Part shown: piece after piece, positions 1-5,828 of the stretch
Layout: each line of letters starts with the position of its first letter
Numbering within the stretch: the stretch's first letter is position 1
From: Fluviibacter sp964387485
Lineage (GTDB): Bacteria > Pseudomonadota > Gammaproteobacteria > Burkholderiales > Rhodocyclaceae
Direction of reading: 5' to 3'
NCBI GenBank assembly: GCA_964387485.1
Contig: CAYLWV010000058.1
Span: 1-10,836, forward strand
Length of the DNA: 10,836 nucleotides
Program-made: the position numbers and the translations under genes
The notes under the pieces: generated by a model
Database searches by the model: none
What the model saw: the letters and a program-made list of their open reading frames with translations, nothing else
What the model was told of the DNA's origin: nothing

Positions 1-571
1 TGTGTGCAGTCAGGGTATGGCCGGTTGTCGTGAGATAGACATGTATGAAGAAGAAGGCAGTCATCATGAAAGCCCCAAGGGTGTGAGCCACAGCCACCCA
101 CTCGAGCGACAAATAATGAGTCAAGCCCCATTGTGTCCAGTCTCCATAAAACAGATAGAGCAAACCAGAAATCCAGATGAGCGGTGAAATCATCGCCAGT
201 AACGCCAAGTAGGCAAGACGTTGCAGCGGGTTATGTTTCTGGAGTGCAGTTTTGTGAAATGGGTGGGGTGCATCAGTGAAGATGCCAATGGTGTAGTAAC
301 GAATCATGGCCGTCACGTTCTTTAACGATGGCATGTATTGCCGCCATTCCCCCGTTGTAAATTGCCAGAAGATGGTGAATGCCCAGAGCGTGATGAGTGC
401 CCATGCCGCCATCGTGTGCAGCTGCACAGAGCGGCCAAAACCAATTAGGCTATAGACACCATGGATTTCGAAGCCCGTGAACATCATGATGATCACAAGT
501 AATGCTTGGGACCAATGCCAGAATCGTTCATAACGTTTGTAGATATAGATACGTGGCTGATAATTAGTCAT
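1..571 (-). CDS. Cytochrome b561-type membrane subunit, partner of the octaheme cytochrome (partial, C-terminus off the window)
   Basis: The frame is open from the ATG at 571 to the left edge, giving 190 residues with no stop. Four hydrophobic segments are visible (about residues 18-38, 52-72, 117-142 and 158-182). Histidines near their ends (H19, H52, H163, H177) fit the two b-haem ligand pairs of the bacterial cytochrome b561/Ni-hydrogenase b-subunit family (PF01292 type). The family accepts electrons from membrane quinol and passes them to a periplasmic c-type cytochrome. The start overlaps the end of the octaheme gene by 8 nt, and an AAGGAA-like ribosome site precedes it, so the two genes are very probably co-transcribed and translationally coupled. 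Inference: it is the quinol-oxidising membrane anchor for the octaheme reductase. Little of the C-terminus should be missing, because all four helices are present. Thiosulfate-reductase or formate-dehydrogenase b subunits are close relatives and cannot be excluded by sequence alone. Confidence 0.85.
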   Translation of the reverse strand, partial: MTNYQPRIYIYKRYERFWHWSQALLVIIMMFTGFEIHGVYSLIGFGRSVQLHTMAAWALITLWAFTIFWQFTTGEWRQYMPSLKNVTAMIRYYTIGIFTDAPHPFHKTALQKHNPLQRLAYLALLAMISPLIWISGLLYLFYGDWTQWGLTHYLSLEWVAVAHTLGAFMMTAFFFIHVYLTTTGHTLTAH

Positions 572-2219
572 GATGCTTTTCCTTACGGCGACGGCTGATG
601 TAGCGCACAGTGCCATGAAGCGCTCCGGCACCAATGGAGCCTGCAATAGCTAGCCAGCCGATCGTGTCGACGATGGGGTTATAGTCTCGCCCCGGAATAT
701 AGACATCCTTGATTTCTGCAAGGCGGTTATCTGGATTTCTAGTATGGCATTCGGAACACTTAACAACGTCTTCCTTTGGGGCCACCATGTGTGTAATGAA
801 CCAATTCATCCGGGTTTCGATGAAGCCATACTTGCCGCTATATGGTAGTCCGGCGTAATCCATGCCGGCTTTGATCGATTTGTCATAATCGAAGTTTTCC
901 CAGAAAGAGGTATCGTCCTTGCCGTAAACGTGATTCACAATCAGCGTCTTGTTGACGACATCGTAAGGCTGTTTGCCAACCATCACTTTGAACGGCCAGA
1001 TGCGAGCCTTTGGGTCGTTAGCCGAGCCTTCGACGGCATTGAGTTCAAGGATTTTGCTGTCGTCGATTTTGTCGGTAATGCTGACCTGTTTGACGGTACC
1101 GTTGTACCACTTGTAAGTTGGGATCACGTTCTCGCCATATTTGAAATCACCTTTTTCGGCGGAATAGATCATATGGCCATGGTCATCTTTGATAAATAAC
1201 GGCTTACCATCAGCATCTCTTTTGCCAGCTGTGGACCAATCCCATAGTGTTTTTGTACCAATGCCACCCCGGGCAAATGCTGGTATATGACATGTCTGAC
1301 AGGCAACTCGGTTTGTATGATTATTGACCACAGTTTCCTTGTGAGGTGCGTTGCCATGGCAGGATTCGCAGGTTGCCCGGTTCTTGTCGTCGCCGATTGG
1401 TGTATCGATGCCATGGGGATCCTTGGCTTTAGCGGTATAACGGCTGCCGGAAACCTGATGTTTATTAAACGTGTGGCAATCCGCACATGTCATGTCCGCA
1501 CCCTGGGGTGACATATGAACATCCAGTTTTCGACCTGGTTTGATCAGTGATGTGTCAAGATCTCCGTGTTTGACGGCATCACCGCCGCCGCCATTAAAGT
1601 GACAGGCGCCACAGTTCTTACGACTAGGTTTGCCGACATGCTGGGCAATTTTGGTCAGGTCGGGTGGCTGAACAATTTTGCCACTACCCTTTGGTAGCTC
1701 ACGTGGTTCATAAAGAGGGTGTCCGGCATCGGTGGCGATTTTCTTGTACGTGCCGGTGGTGTCATGGCAAGCCAGGCAATCGACATTGTCCTGATTTGTA
1801 AAATCGTAGTGTTTGTCTTTCCAGTTATAACCGGCATGACAGCTGGTACAACGGGGTTCGTTCGAGAGAATCGAGCCGCAGAAATTATTAGCAGCATGTT
1901 GCTTGCCGAGCTTTTTACCATCCAACGGATTAACAGCTTCCCATTTCCAGTGAATGCTTTCCATAACCTGATGGCCGGCCATGTTGTGACACTGTAAACA
2001 TGCTTTCGTCACTTCAGGGCCATTTTTGAAAGGCCCTTTGAGTGCTGGCAAAGTGCTGTGATCTGTAGTTGATGCGGGTAACTTGGGATTAGTAGCAAAC
2101 GTCGAATCGACGCTCGATTTATCAATTGTTTGAGGCGCTCCGTGTGAGAGAAGCGACACTGTGAGCAGCGTCATTGCCAGCAAAATTTGCTGCAAGTTTT
2201 GAATTCTTAAACGAGGCAT
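564..2219 (-). CDS. otr: Octaheme tetrathionate reductase-family c-type cytochrome (OTR)
   Basis: The 551-residue exported cytochrome has exactly eight CXXCH haem sites, starting at C74, C124, C148, C203, C245, C284, C307 and C488. A hydrophobic signal peptide occupies about residues 10-28. Eight CXXCH sites, with seven clustered and the last after a gap of about 175 residues, match the OTR family. The Shewanella OTR reduces tetrathionate, nitrite and hydroxylamine in vitro, using a catalytic haem with a distal lysine. Lysines 133 and 135 just after the second haem site are candidates for that ligand here (inference). There is no CXXCK site, which argues against NrfA or the octaheme nitrite reductases. 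Residues 518-538 form a hydrophobic segment followed by a cluster of Arg/Lys, a likely C-terminal membrane anchor. I chose the ATG at 2219; an in-frame TTG at 2228 adds three residues but has no better ribosome site. The gene leads an operon with the cytochrome b gene. A perfect FNR box and a TATACT -10 precede it. Confidence 0.9.
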   Translation of the reverse strand: MPRLRIQNLQQILLAMTLLTVSLLSHGAPQTIDKSSVDSTFATNPKLPASTTDHSTLPALKGPFKNGPEVTKACLQCHNMAGHQVMESIHWKWEAVNPLDGKKLGKQHAANNFCGSILSNEPRCTSCHAGYNWKDKHYDFTNQDNVDCLACHDTTGTYKKIATDAGHPLYEPRELPKGSGKIVQPPDLTKIAQHVGKPSRKNCGACHFNGGGGDAVKHGDLDTSLIKPGRKLDVHMSPQGADMTCADCHTFNKHQVSGSRYTAKAKDPHGIDTPIGDDKNRATCESCHGNAPHKETVVNNHTNRVACQTCHIPAFARGGIGTKTLWDWSTAGKRDADGKPLFIKDDHGHMIYSAEKGDFKYGENVIPTYKWYNGTVKQVSITDKIDDSKILELNAVEGSANDPKARIWPFKVMVGKQPYDVVNKTLIVNHVYGKDDTSFWENFDYDKSIKAGMDYAGLPYSGKYGFIETRMNWFITHMVAPKEDVVKCSECHTRNPDNRLAEIKDVYIPGRDYNPIVDTIGWLAIAGSIGAGALHGTVRYISRRRKEKHHD

Positions 2220-2252
2220 AGTGACCAAACGATATATAAGAAAGTAAACCGT

Positions 2253-2258
2253 AGTATA
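2253..2258 (-). promoter_or_regulatory. Predicted -10 element of the OTR/cyt b operon
   Basis: Read on the minus strand this is TATACT, a 5/6 match to the sigma-70 -10 consensus. It predicts a start of transcription near 2246. The FNR box at 2281-2294 is then centred at about -41.5, the standard position for class II FNR activation. The predicted leader to the ATG at 2219 is about 27 nt. No good -35 hexamer is seen, as expected for an FNR-dependent promoter. Confidence 0.65.
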
Positions 2259-2280
2259 GAACGATTACGGACCGCGTATA

Positions 2281-2294
2281 TTGATGTGGATCAA
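2281..2294. promoter_or_regulatory. Perfect FNR/Anr box between OTR and the exported rhodanese
   Basis: The sequence is TTGAT-GTGG-ATCAA, an exact match to the FNR/Anr/Crp-family consensus TTGAT-N4-ATCAA. It lies in the divergent intergenic region. It is centred about -41.5 from the predicted OTR start of transcription, and about -80 from the predicted start for the rhodanese on the other strand, close to a class I position. The FNR-family regulator encoded at 6285-7070 carries the E-S-R residues that read TTGAT, so it is the likely ligand. Confidence 0.85.
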
Positions 2295-2306
2295 AAATAC
2301 TTCGAA

Positions 2307-2339
2307 TTTTCCCGTTTTTGAGGAACGCTGACGGGAAAA
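2307..2339. promoter_or_regulatory. Inverted repeat, candidate operator upstream of the exported rhodanese
   Basis: Two perfect 9-nt arms, TTTTCCCGT (2307-2315) and ACGGGAAAA (2331-2339), are separated by 15 nt. The repeat is centred near 2323, about -44 from the start predicted by the TATAAT at 2355-2360, and its right arm covers the place where a -35 would be. No T-run follows it in either direction, so a terminator is unlikely. A dimeric regulator site is the simplest reading; the regulator is unknown. Confidence 0.45.
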
Positions 2340-2354
2340 CGAACTACAAAACAA

Positions 2355-2360
2355 TATAAT
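2355..2360 (+). promoter_or_regulatory. Predicted -10 element of the exported rhodanese
   Basis: TATAAT, a perfect -10 hexamer, lies 27 nt before the ATG at 2388. No recognisable -35 stands 16-18 nt upstream, where the right arm of the 2307-2339 inverted repeat lies. This suggests activator dependence. Confidence 0.55.
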
Positions 2361-2387
2361 GACAAGTCAAAACTTATGGAGTGAATG

Positions 2388-3127
2388 ATGAAGCTGATTC
2401 GATTCTTGATAAGCGCTGTTTTTGTCACATTAAGTGCAACTAGCTTTGCTGCACCCGCCCCTGAAANNNNNNNNNNNNNNNNNNNNNNNNNNNNNNNNNN
2501 NNNNNNNNNNNNNNNNNNNNNNNNNNNNNNNNNNNNNNNNNNNNNNNNNNNNNNNNNNNNNNNNNNAGCGCTGTTTTTGTCACATTAAGTGCAACTAGCT
2601 TTGCTGCACCCGCCCCTGAAAACCCTGAACGTCAAACATCGTGGGGCTTGTACGTCGATTCCCGTGAAGCATTTCAGATGAAGAATAGTCAGGCTAGTCA
2701 AAAAATCCTGTTTGTCGATGTCCGGGATCCGATTGAGATCATGTTTACAGGCTTTACGGATACGGTGGATATCAATATCCCATTTCTTATAAGTAATCCT
2801 AAGAAGTGGAATGACAAGAAGAACGTATACGCGATGGAAGTCAACAAAAGCTTTGAGCCATTGATCGATAAAGCGCTAAAAGATCGTGGCCTAAGCAAAG
2901 AGGATGTGGTTATCCTGATGTGTCGTTCGGGCGGGGAGCGCGGTGCGCCGAGTGCCAAAGCACTGGAGGGTAAGGGGTATAAGCAGGTCTACGTCGTTAC
3001 CGATGGGTTCGAAGGTGACACCGTTAAAGAAGGCCCAAAAAGGAACTGGCGCTTAGTCAACGGTTGGAAAAACTCTGACCTCCCATGGAGCTACAAGTTG
3101 AATCAACTAAAGATGTATATGGAGTAA
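2388..3127 (+). CDS. Exported (periplasmic) single-domain rhodanese, interrupted by a scaffold gap
   Basis: Removing the 100-N gap and one copy of the 55-bp flanking duplicate (155 nt in all) joins 2388-2466 to 2622-3127 in frame. The result is a 194-residue protein. It begins with a signal peptide (basic start, hydrophobic core, Ala-rich cleavage region near residue 21). A rhodanese domain follows, with a DVRDP motif and the active-site loop CRSGGER at C127 of the merged protein. Rhodaneses carry sulfane sulfur on this cysteine and pass it to thiophilic acceptors. Two in-frame ATGs occur (2385 and 2388); GGAG at 2378-2381 is better spaced for 2388. The gene is divergent from OTR, sharing the intergenic region with the FNR box, and ends before a terminator shared with the second rhodanese. 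Inference: it handles sulfane sulfur from polythionate turnover in the periplasm. Its physiological substrate cannot be read from sequence. Confidence 0.82.
2412..2466 (+). repeat. 55-bp direct duplicate, left copy, abutting the scaffold gap
   Basis: These 55 bases are identical to 2567-2621 and end exactly at the first N. Both copies encode the same signal-peptide residues. An exact duplicate on each side of a gap is what two contigs sharing an end overlap would leave. Confidence 0.97.
2467..2566. other. Scaffold gap of 100 Ns
   Basis: Exactly 100 N characters, a conventional placeholder length rather than a measured size. The flanks are 55-bp identical copies, so the true gap length is probably negative (the contigs overlap) and no sequence is likely to be missing. 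Confidence 0.95.
2567..2621 (+). repeat. 55-bp direct duplicate, right copy, abutting the scaffold gap
   Basis: Identical to 2412-2466 and starting exactly after the last N. Reading on from this copy into the rhodanese domain is in frame with the start codon only when one of the two copies and the Ns are removed. Confidence 0.97.
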
Positions 3128-3147
3128 GGTCATTCACTAAGGTTCTA

Positions 3148-3179
3148 AAAAATGGGACAGCGCTTGCTGTCCCATTTTT
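3148..3179. terminator. Bidirectional rho-independent terminator between two convergent rhodanese genes
   Basis: A 14-bp perfect stem (3148-3161 with 3166-3179) has a GCTT loop. The core is ATGGGACAGC / GCTGTCCCAT, flanked by A-runs and T-runs that supply the U-tract in both directions. It lies 20 nt after the exported rhodanese stop and 24 nt from the end of the convergent cytoplasmic rhodanese. Confidence 0.9.
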
Positions 3180-3203
3180 ATTGCACTACCAGAATGTATG
3201 TCG

Positions 3204-3584
3204 TTATTCAAACGTCAATGACTTTGGTGTTTCCGTTGGCAGACCTGCAGCGCACCAGGCATCAAAACCGCCCGCGACGCTCTGAACATTGGTAAAGCCT
3301 AACTGCTTGAGTGCGTTTGCGGCTAAAGCTGCGCGCCCACTGGTCTTGCAGTACAGCAGGATGCTCCGTTGACGATCAATCAGCGATGGATCCTGGCTCA
3401 TCCGGAACTCAAGCATGCCTCTAGGGATGTTGATTGCCGAGGGCAGGTGACCTTGCTGGAATTCATCGGGTTCGCGAACATCGAGCACTAATGGCTTAGT
3501 CACCAATGCTTGTAGTGCCTCATCTGTGGCAACTTCTTGTATGTGTTGTTTGGCTTCGAGAACAAGATCGTGGGCAGTTTTCAT
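3204..3584 (-). CDS. Cytoplasmic single-domain rhodanese
   Basis: This 126-residue protein has no signal peptide, so it should act in the cytoplasm. The rhodanese fold signatures are a DVREPDEF motif (D35-F42), a GHLPSAINIP motif (45-54) and the active-site loop CKTSGRA with catalytic C79. A second cysteine (C110) lies in the usual G-G-F-D-A-W region near the C-terminus. The family transfers sulfane sulfur between thiols or to cyanide; GlpE-like and thiosulfate-trafficking roles are both possible. The ATG at 3584 is chosen because GGAG (complement of 3591-3594) sits 6 nt upstream. The frame stays open to a TTG at 3626, but that TTG falls inside the FNR box. The gene converges on the exported rhodanese and diverges from the pentaheme gene. 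The FNR box is centred only about 35 bp before its ATG, too close for ordinary class II activation with a leader, so FNR might repress this gene (inference). Confidence 0.88.
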   Translation of the reverse strand: MKTAHDLVLEAKQHIQEVATDEALQALVTKPLVLDVREPDEFQQGHLPSAINIPRGMLEFRMSQDPSLIDRQRSILLYCKTSGRAALAANALKQLGFTNVQSVAGGFDAWCAAGLPTETPKSLTFE

Positions 3585-3612
3585 GATTTTCTCCGATGGG
3601 TTATCAATTTTA

Positions 3613-3626
3613 TTGATATAGATCAA
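3613..3626. promoter_or_regulatory. Perfect FNR/Anr box between the cytoplasmic rhodanese and the pentaheme gene
   Basis: The sequence is TTGAT-ATAG-ATCAA, an exact consensus FNR/Anr site and the second in the window. From the TATACT at 3688-3693 its centre is about -80; from the alternative TATACC at 3671-3676 it is about -63. Both are near known class I FNR positions. It would occlude the promoter region of the minus-strand rhodanese. Confidence 0.85.
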
Positions 3627-3687
3627 TACTTGGTAAGTTTATTGAATAACACCTGTTCATTCATCAACGATATACCAGAACAAATAA

Positions 3688-3693
3688 TATACT
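3688..3693 (+). promoter_or_regulatory. Candidate -10 element of the pentaheme cytochrome gene
   Basis: TATACT, the same hexamer as in front of OTR, predicts a start of transcription near 3700 and a 23-nt leader. TATACC at 3671-3676 is an alternative. Neither has a clear -35. Confidence 0.4.
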
Positions 3694-3722
3694 CGGTGAA
3701 CATAAAAAAACAGAGGTTCATC

Positions 3723-5753
3723 ATGAAGTACCGTTTTTACATAGGGATTGCTGCGTTAGCACTTTCGACGTCTATTCTGTCAGCACAGCCAGCGGCTTCT
3801 CAGGATGCCGATCTTGTTAAACAAGGCGCTTACATTTCAAAGTTGGGTGACTGTGTTGCCTGCCATACGAAAGAAGGTGGCAAACCCATGTCTGGAGGGT
3901 TGGAGCTGAAGACGCCTTTCGGAAAGTTGTATTCGACCAATATTACCCCGGATAAGAAGACGGGCATTGGCAGTTACACCTTTGCACAATTTGATCGCGC
4001 CATGCGCCAAGGTGTCGCAGCAGATGGTCATAATCTTTATCCGGCAATGCCATATCCCTCTTATGCAAAAATGACTGATGGGGATATGCGGGCTTTGTAC
4101 ACCTATATCATGCAGGGCGTCGAGCCTATTGAGGCCGCTAACAAAGCCAGCGATATGCGTTGGCCGTTCAGTATGCGCTGGGGCTTGGGCCTCTGGAACA
4201 AGATGTTCCTGGATGACAAGCCTTTTGTTGCTGATAACAGCAAATCTGGCGAATGGAATCGTGGTGCTTATCTCGTTCAGGGGTTGGGCCACTGTGGCTC
4301 CTGTCATACGCCACGAGGTATCGCTTTCCAGGAAAAAACGATGTCTCAGGCCGGCAAGCATGGTCAGCTGTTTCTGGCGGGGTCAACGGTTGATGCCTGG
4401 CATGCTGTGAGCTTGAGAGATATTTGGACCGAGAAGGATATCGTCGAGTTCCTTAAAACCGGCCAAAACCAGCATGCCACGGCTTTCGGAACCATGACTG
4501 AGGTGATTGGGCTGAGTACCCAGCATTTTACGGATGCCGATCTCCAAGCTATTGCCGTGTATCTTAAATCTTTGCCTGCTGCGGCTAAACAGGAGGCTAA
4601 GTCTTCCCAAGCGGCTGTTTCACCTAAACCGGTTGGAGATCAGCTCTATAAGACTGCGGGTGGCTTAGGGTACGATCAGTTTTGTGCCACGTGTCATCGT
4701 AAAGATGGCTTGGGGGTCCCTGGCTTGTTCCCGCCGCTGGCAGGTAATAGGTCGATTCTGTCCGATGACCCGACCTCGGCGATTCATGTCACTTTAAGTG
4801 GCTGGAAATCGGCGTCGACCAAAGATAAACCACGTGTCGTCGGCATGCCGGAGTTTGGTAGCCTGACGGATGATGAGCTCGCCGATATTGTGACCTTCAT
4901 GCGGTCTGCTTGGGGAAATCAGGGTTCTCATGTGACGGCTTCGCAAATCAGTAAGGTTCGCGCCCAGTTAGAGTTGGCAAAGCCAGAAACGACCAAGTTT
5001 TCGACGCCGCGTTTTGCCAACATGCTCGAAACAGCAAACGCTGACCAGGTTGTCTTTGGGATGCGTTTGATCACGGAAACTAAAGCCTTGCTACCGAATA
5101 ATGTGGGAAATGGGCTTAATTGCAGTAGCTGTCATTTGAATGGCGGTACGGTCGCCAAAGCCTCGCCGTTTGTTGGTGTCGCAGCGCAATTCCCTCGGTA
5201 TGCTGCAAGACCTGGCCGAGAGATTGATCTTGAAGAGCGAATTAACGGCTGCTTTAAGCGTTCCATGAACGGTAAACCGGTGCCTAAGAAATCCAAAGAA
5301 ATGCAGGCGATGGTTGCGTATTTCAAATGGATGAACAATGGCTACAAGATGGATGAGAAGATCCCTGGTCGAGGTATCGGGAAAATTGATAACACCATCG
5401 TTCCTGATCCAGCCAATGGTAAAAAGTTGTATCAAACGCAATGCGCCGTGTGTCATGGCGTGAATGGTGAGGGTGTGCAAAAGCCAGATGGGAGCTATGT
5501 ATTCCCTGCTGTTTGGGGTGATGAATCCTTCAATATCGGTGCGGGTATGGCCCGAACTTATACGGCGGCAGCTTTTATCAAGAGCAATATGCCGATGGGG
5601 CACTCAACACGCTTCCCGTTGGGTCACGGTGGTTTGAGCGATCAGGAAGCCGTCGATGTCGCTGAATATTTCTCGCATATCAAACGGCCGGATTTTCCAG
5701 AAAAGATGAATGATTGGCCCAAAGGTGACAAGCCGAAAGATGCCCGTTATTGA
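3723..5753 (+). CDS. Pentaheme cytochrome c: AdhB-like triheme domain fused to a TsdA-like thiosulfate dehydrogenase domain
   Basis: This 676-residue exported protein has a signal peptide at about residues 1-27 and five CXXCH sites (C44, C191, C321, C467, C574). Residues 30 to about 405 resemble the triheme cytochrome subunit of membrane alcohol/gluconate dehydrogenases: three haem domains with likely Met ligands M109, M258 and M375. Residues from about 425 to the end resemble TsdA, the periplasmic diheme thiosulfate dehydrogenase/tetrathionate reductase. This part includes NGCFKRSMNGKP, whose cysteine (C510) corresponds to the unusual axial Cys of the catalytic TsdA haem. A NMPMG segment (M623, M625) could supply the ligand of the second haem. 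TsdA couples two thiosulfates to tetrathionate reversibly. Inference: the triheme arm relays electrons to or from the TsdA domain, as TsdB does elsewhere. The ATG at 3723 has AGAGG 6 nt upstream and begins the signal peptide; the frame is open to 3537, but that extension crosses the neighbour gene and the FNR box. Confidence 0.85.
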   Translation: MKYRFYIGIAALALSTSILSAQPAASQDADLVKQGAYISKLGDCVACHTKEGGKPMSGGLELKTPFGKLYSTNITPDKKTGIGSYTFAQFDRAMRQGVAADGHNLYPAMPYPSYAKMTDGDMRALYTYIMQGVEPIEAANKASDMRWPFSMRWGLGLWNKMFLDDKPFVADNSKSGEWNRGAYLVQGLGHCGSCHTPRGIAFQEKTMSQAGKHGQLFLAGSTVDAWHAVSLRDIWTEKDIVEFLKTGQNQHATAFGTMTEVIGLSTQHFTDADLQAIAVYLKSLPAAAKQEAKSSQAAVSPKPVGDQLYKTAGGLGYDQFCATCHRKDGLGVPGLFPPLAGNRSILSDDPTSAIHVTLSGWKSASTKDKPRVVGMPEFGSLTDDELADIVTFMRSAWGNQGSHVTASQISKVRAQLELAKPETTKFSTPRFANMLETANADQVVFGMRLITETKALLPNNVGNGLNCSSCHLNGGTVAKASPFVGVAAQFPRYAARPGREIDLEERINGCFKRSMNGKPVPKKSKEMQAMVAYFKWMNNGYKMDEKIPGRGIGKIDNTIVPDPANGKKLYQTQCAVCHGVNGEGVQKPDGSYVFPAVWGDESFNIGAGMARTYTAAAFIKSNMPMGHSTRFPLGHGGLSDQEAVDVAEYFSHIKRPDFPEKMNDWPKGDKPKDARY

Positions 5754-5768
5754 GTGGGTGTCTGCTGA

Positions 5769-5813
5769 CAGCAAAAAGCCCGGCCAGTGAGAACTGTGCC
5801 GGGCTTTTTGCTG
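5769..5813. terminator. Strong bidirectional terminator between the pentaheme and stress-protein genes
   Basis: A 16-bp perfect stem (5769-5784 with 5798-5813, core AAAAAGCCCGGC / GCCGGGCTTTTT) continues, past one bulged base, into a 4-bp CAGT/ACTG stem closed by a GAGA loop. A-run and T-run flanks make it work in both directions. It lies 15 nt after one stop codon and 15 nt before the other, and separates the sulfur module from the fnr-hemN region. Confidence 0.93.
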
Positions 5814-5828
5814 GTTGTGGTTCAGGGA

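Noticed and set aside
2..187. 61-residue plus-strand open frame at the left edge
   Set aside because: It is antisense to the b561-type cytochrome, whose four histidine-bearing helices are clear.
1719..1997. Plus-strand open frames inside the OTR gene (also 930-1199 and 1287-1511)
   Set aside because: No protein-family features, and they are antisense to a gene with eight haem motifs.
564..2228. Octaheme nitrite reductase or NrfA instead of OTR
   Set aside because: Those families have a CXXCK catalytic haem site; all eight sites here are CXXCH.
2412..2621. True tandem duplication of the signal-peptide region, or a frameshifted pseudogene
   Set aside because: The copies are identical, abut the N-run exactly, and merging them restores a full rhodanese frame. 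Contig-end overlap explains everything.
3585..3626. Longer N-terminus of the cytoplasmic rhodanese from a TTG at 3626
   Set aside because: The TTG lies inside the FNR palindrome, and the ATG at 3584 has a well-placed GGAG; the extension does not resemble a rhodanese start.
3627..3687. FNR class II promoter for the pentaheme gene centred at -41.5
   Set aside because: The sequence where its -10 would lie (about 3649-3654) has no TATAAT-like hexamer; the better -10 candidates are further downstream.
3537..3722. 62-residue N-terminal extension of the pentaheme protein
   Set aside because: It overlaps the divergent rhodanese and the FNR box, and would bury the signal peptide that begins at the ATG at 3723, which has AGAGG upstream.
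3837..4361. 174-residue minus-strand open frame antisense to the pentaheme gene (also 5091-5603)
   Set aside because: Low-complexity antisense reading of haem-domain codons, with no domain signature.
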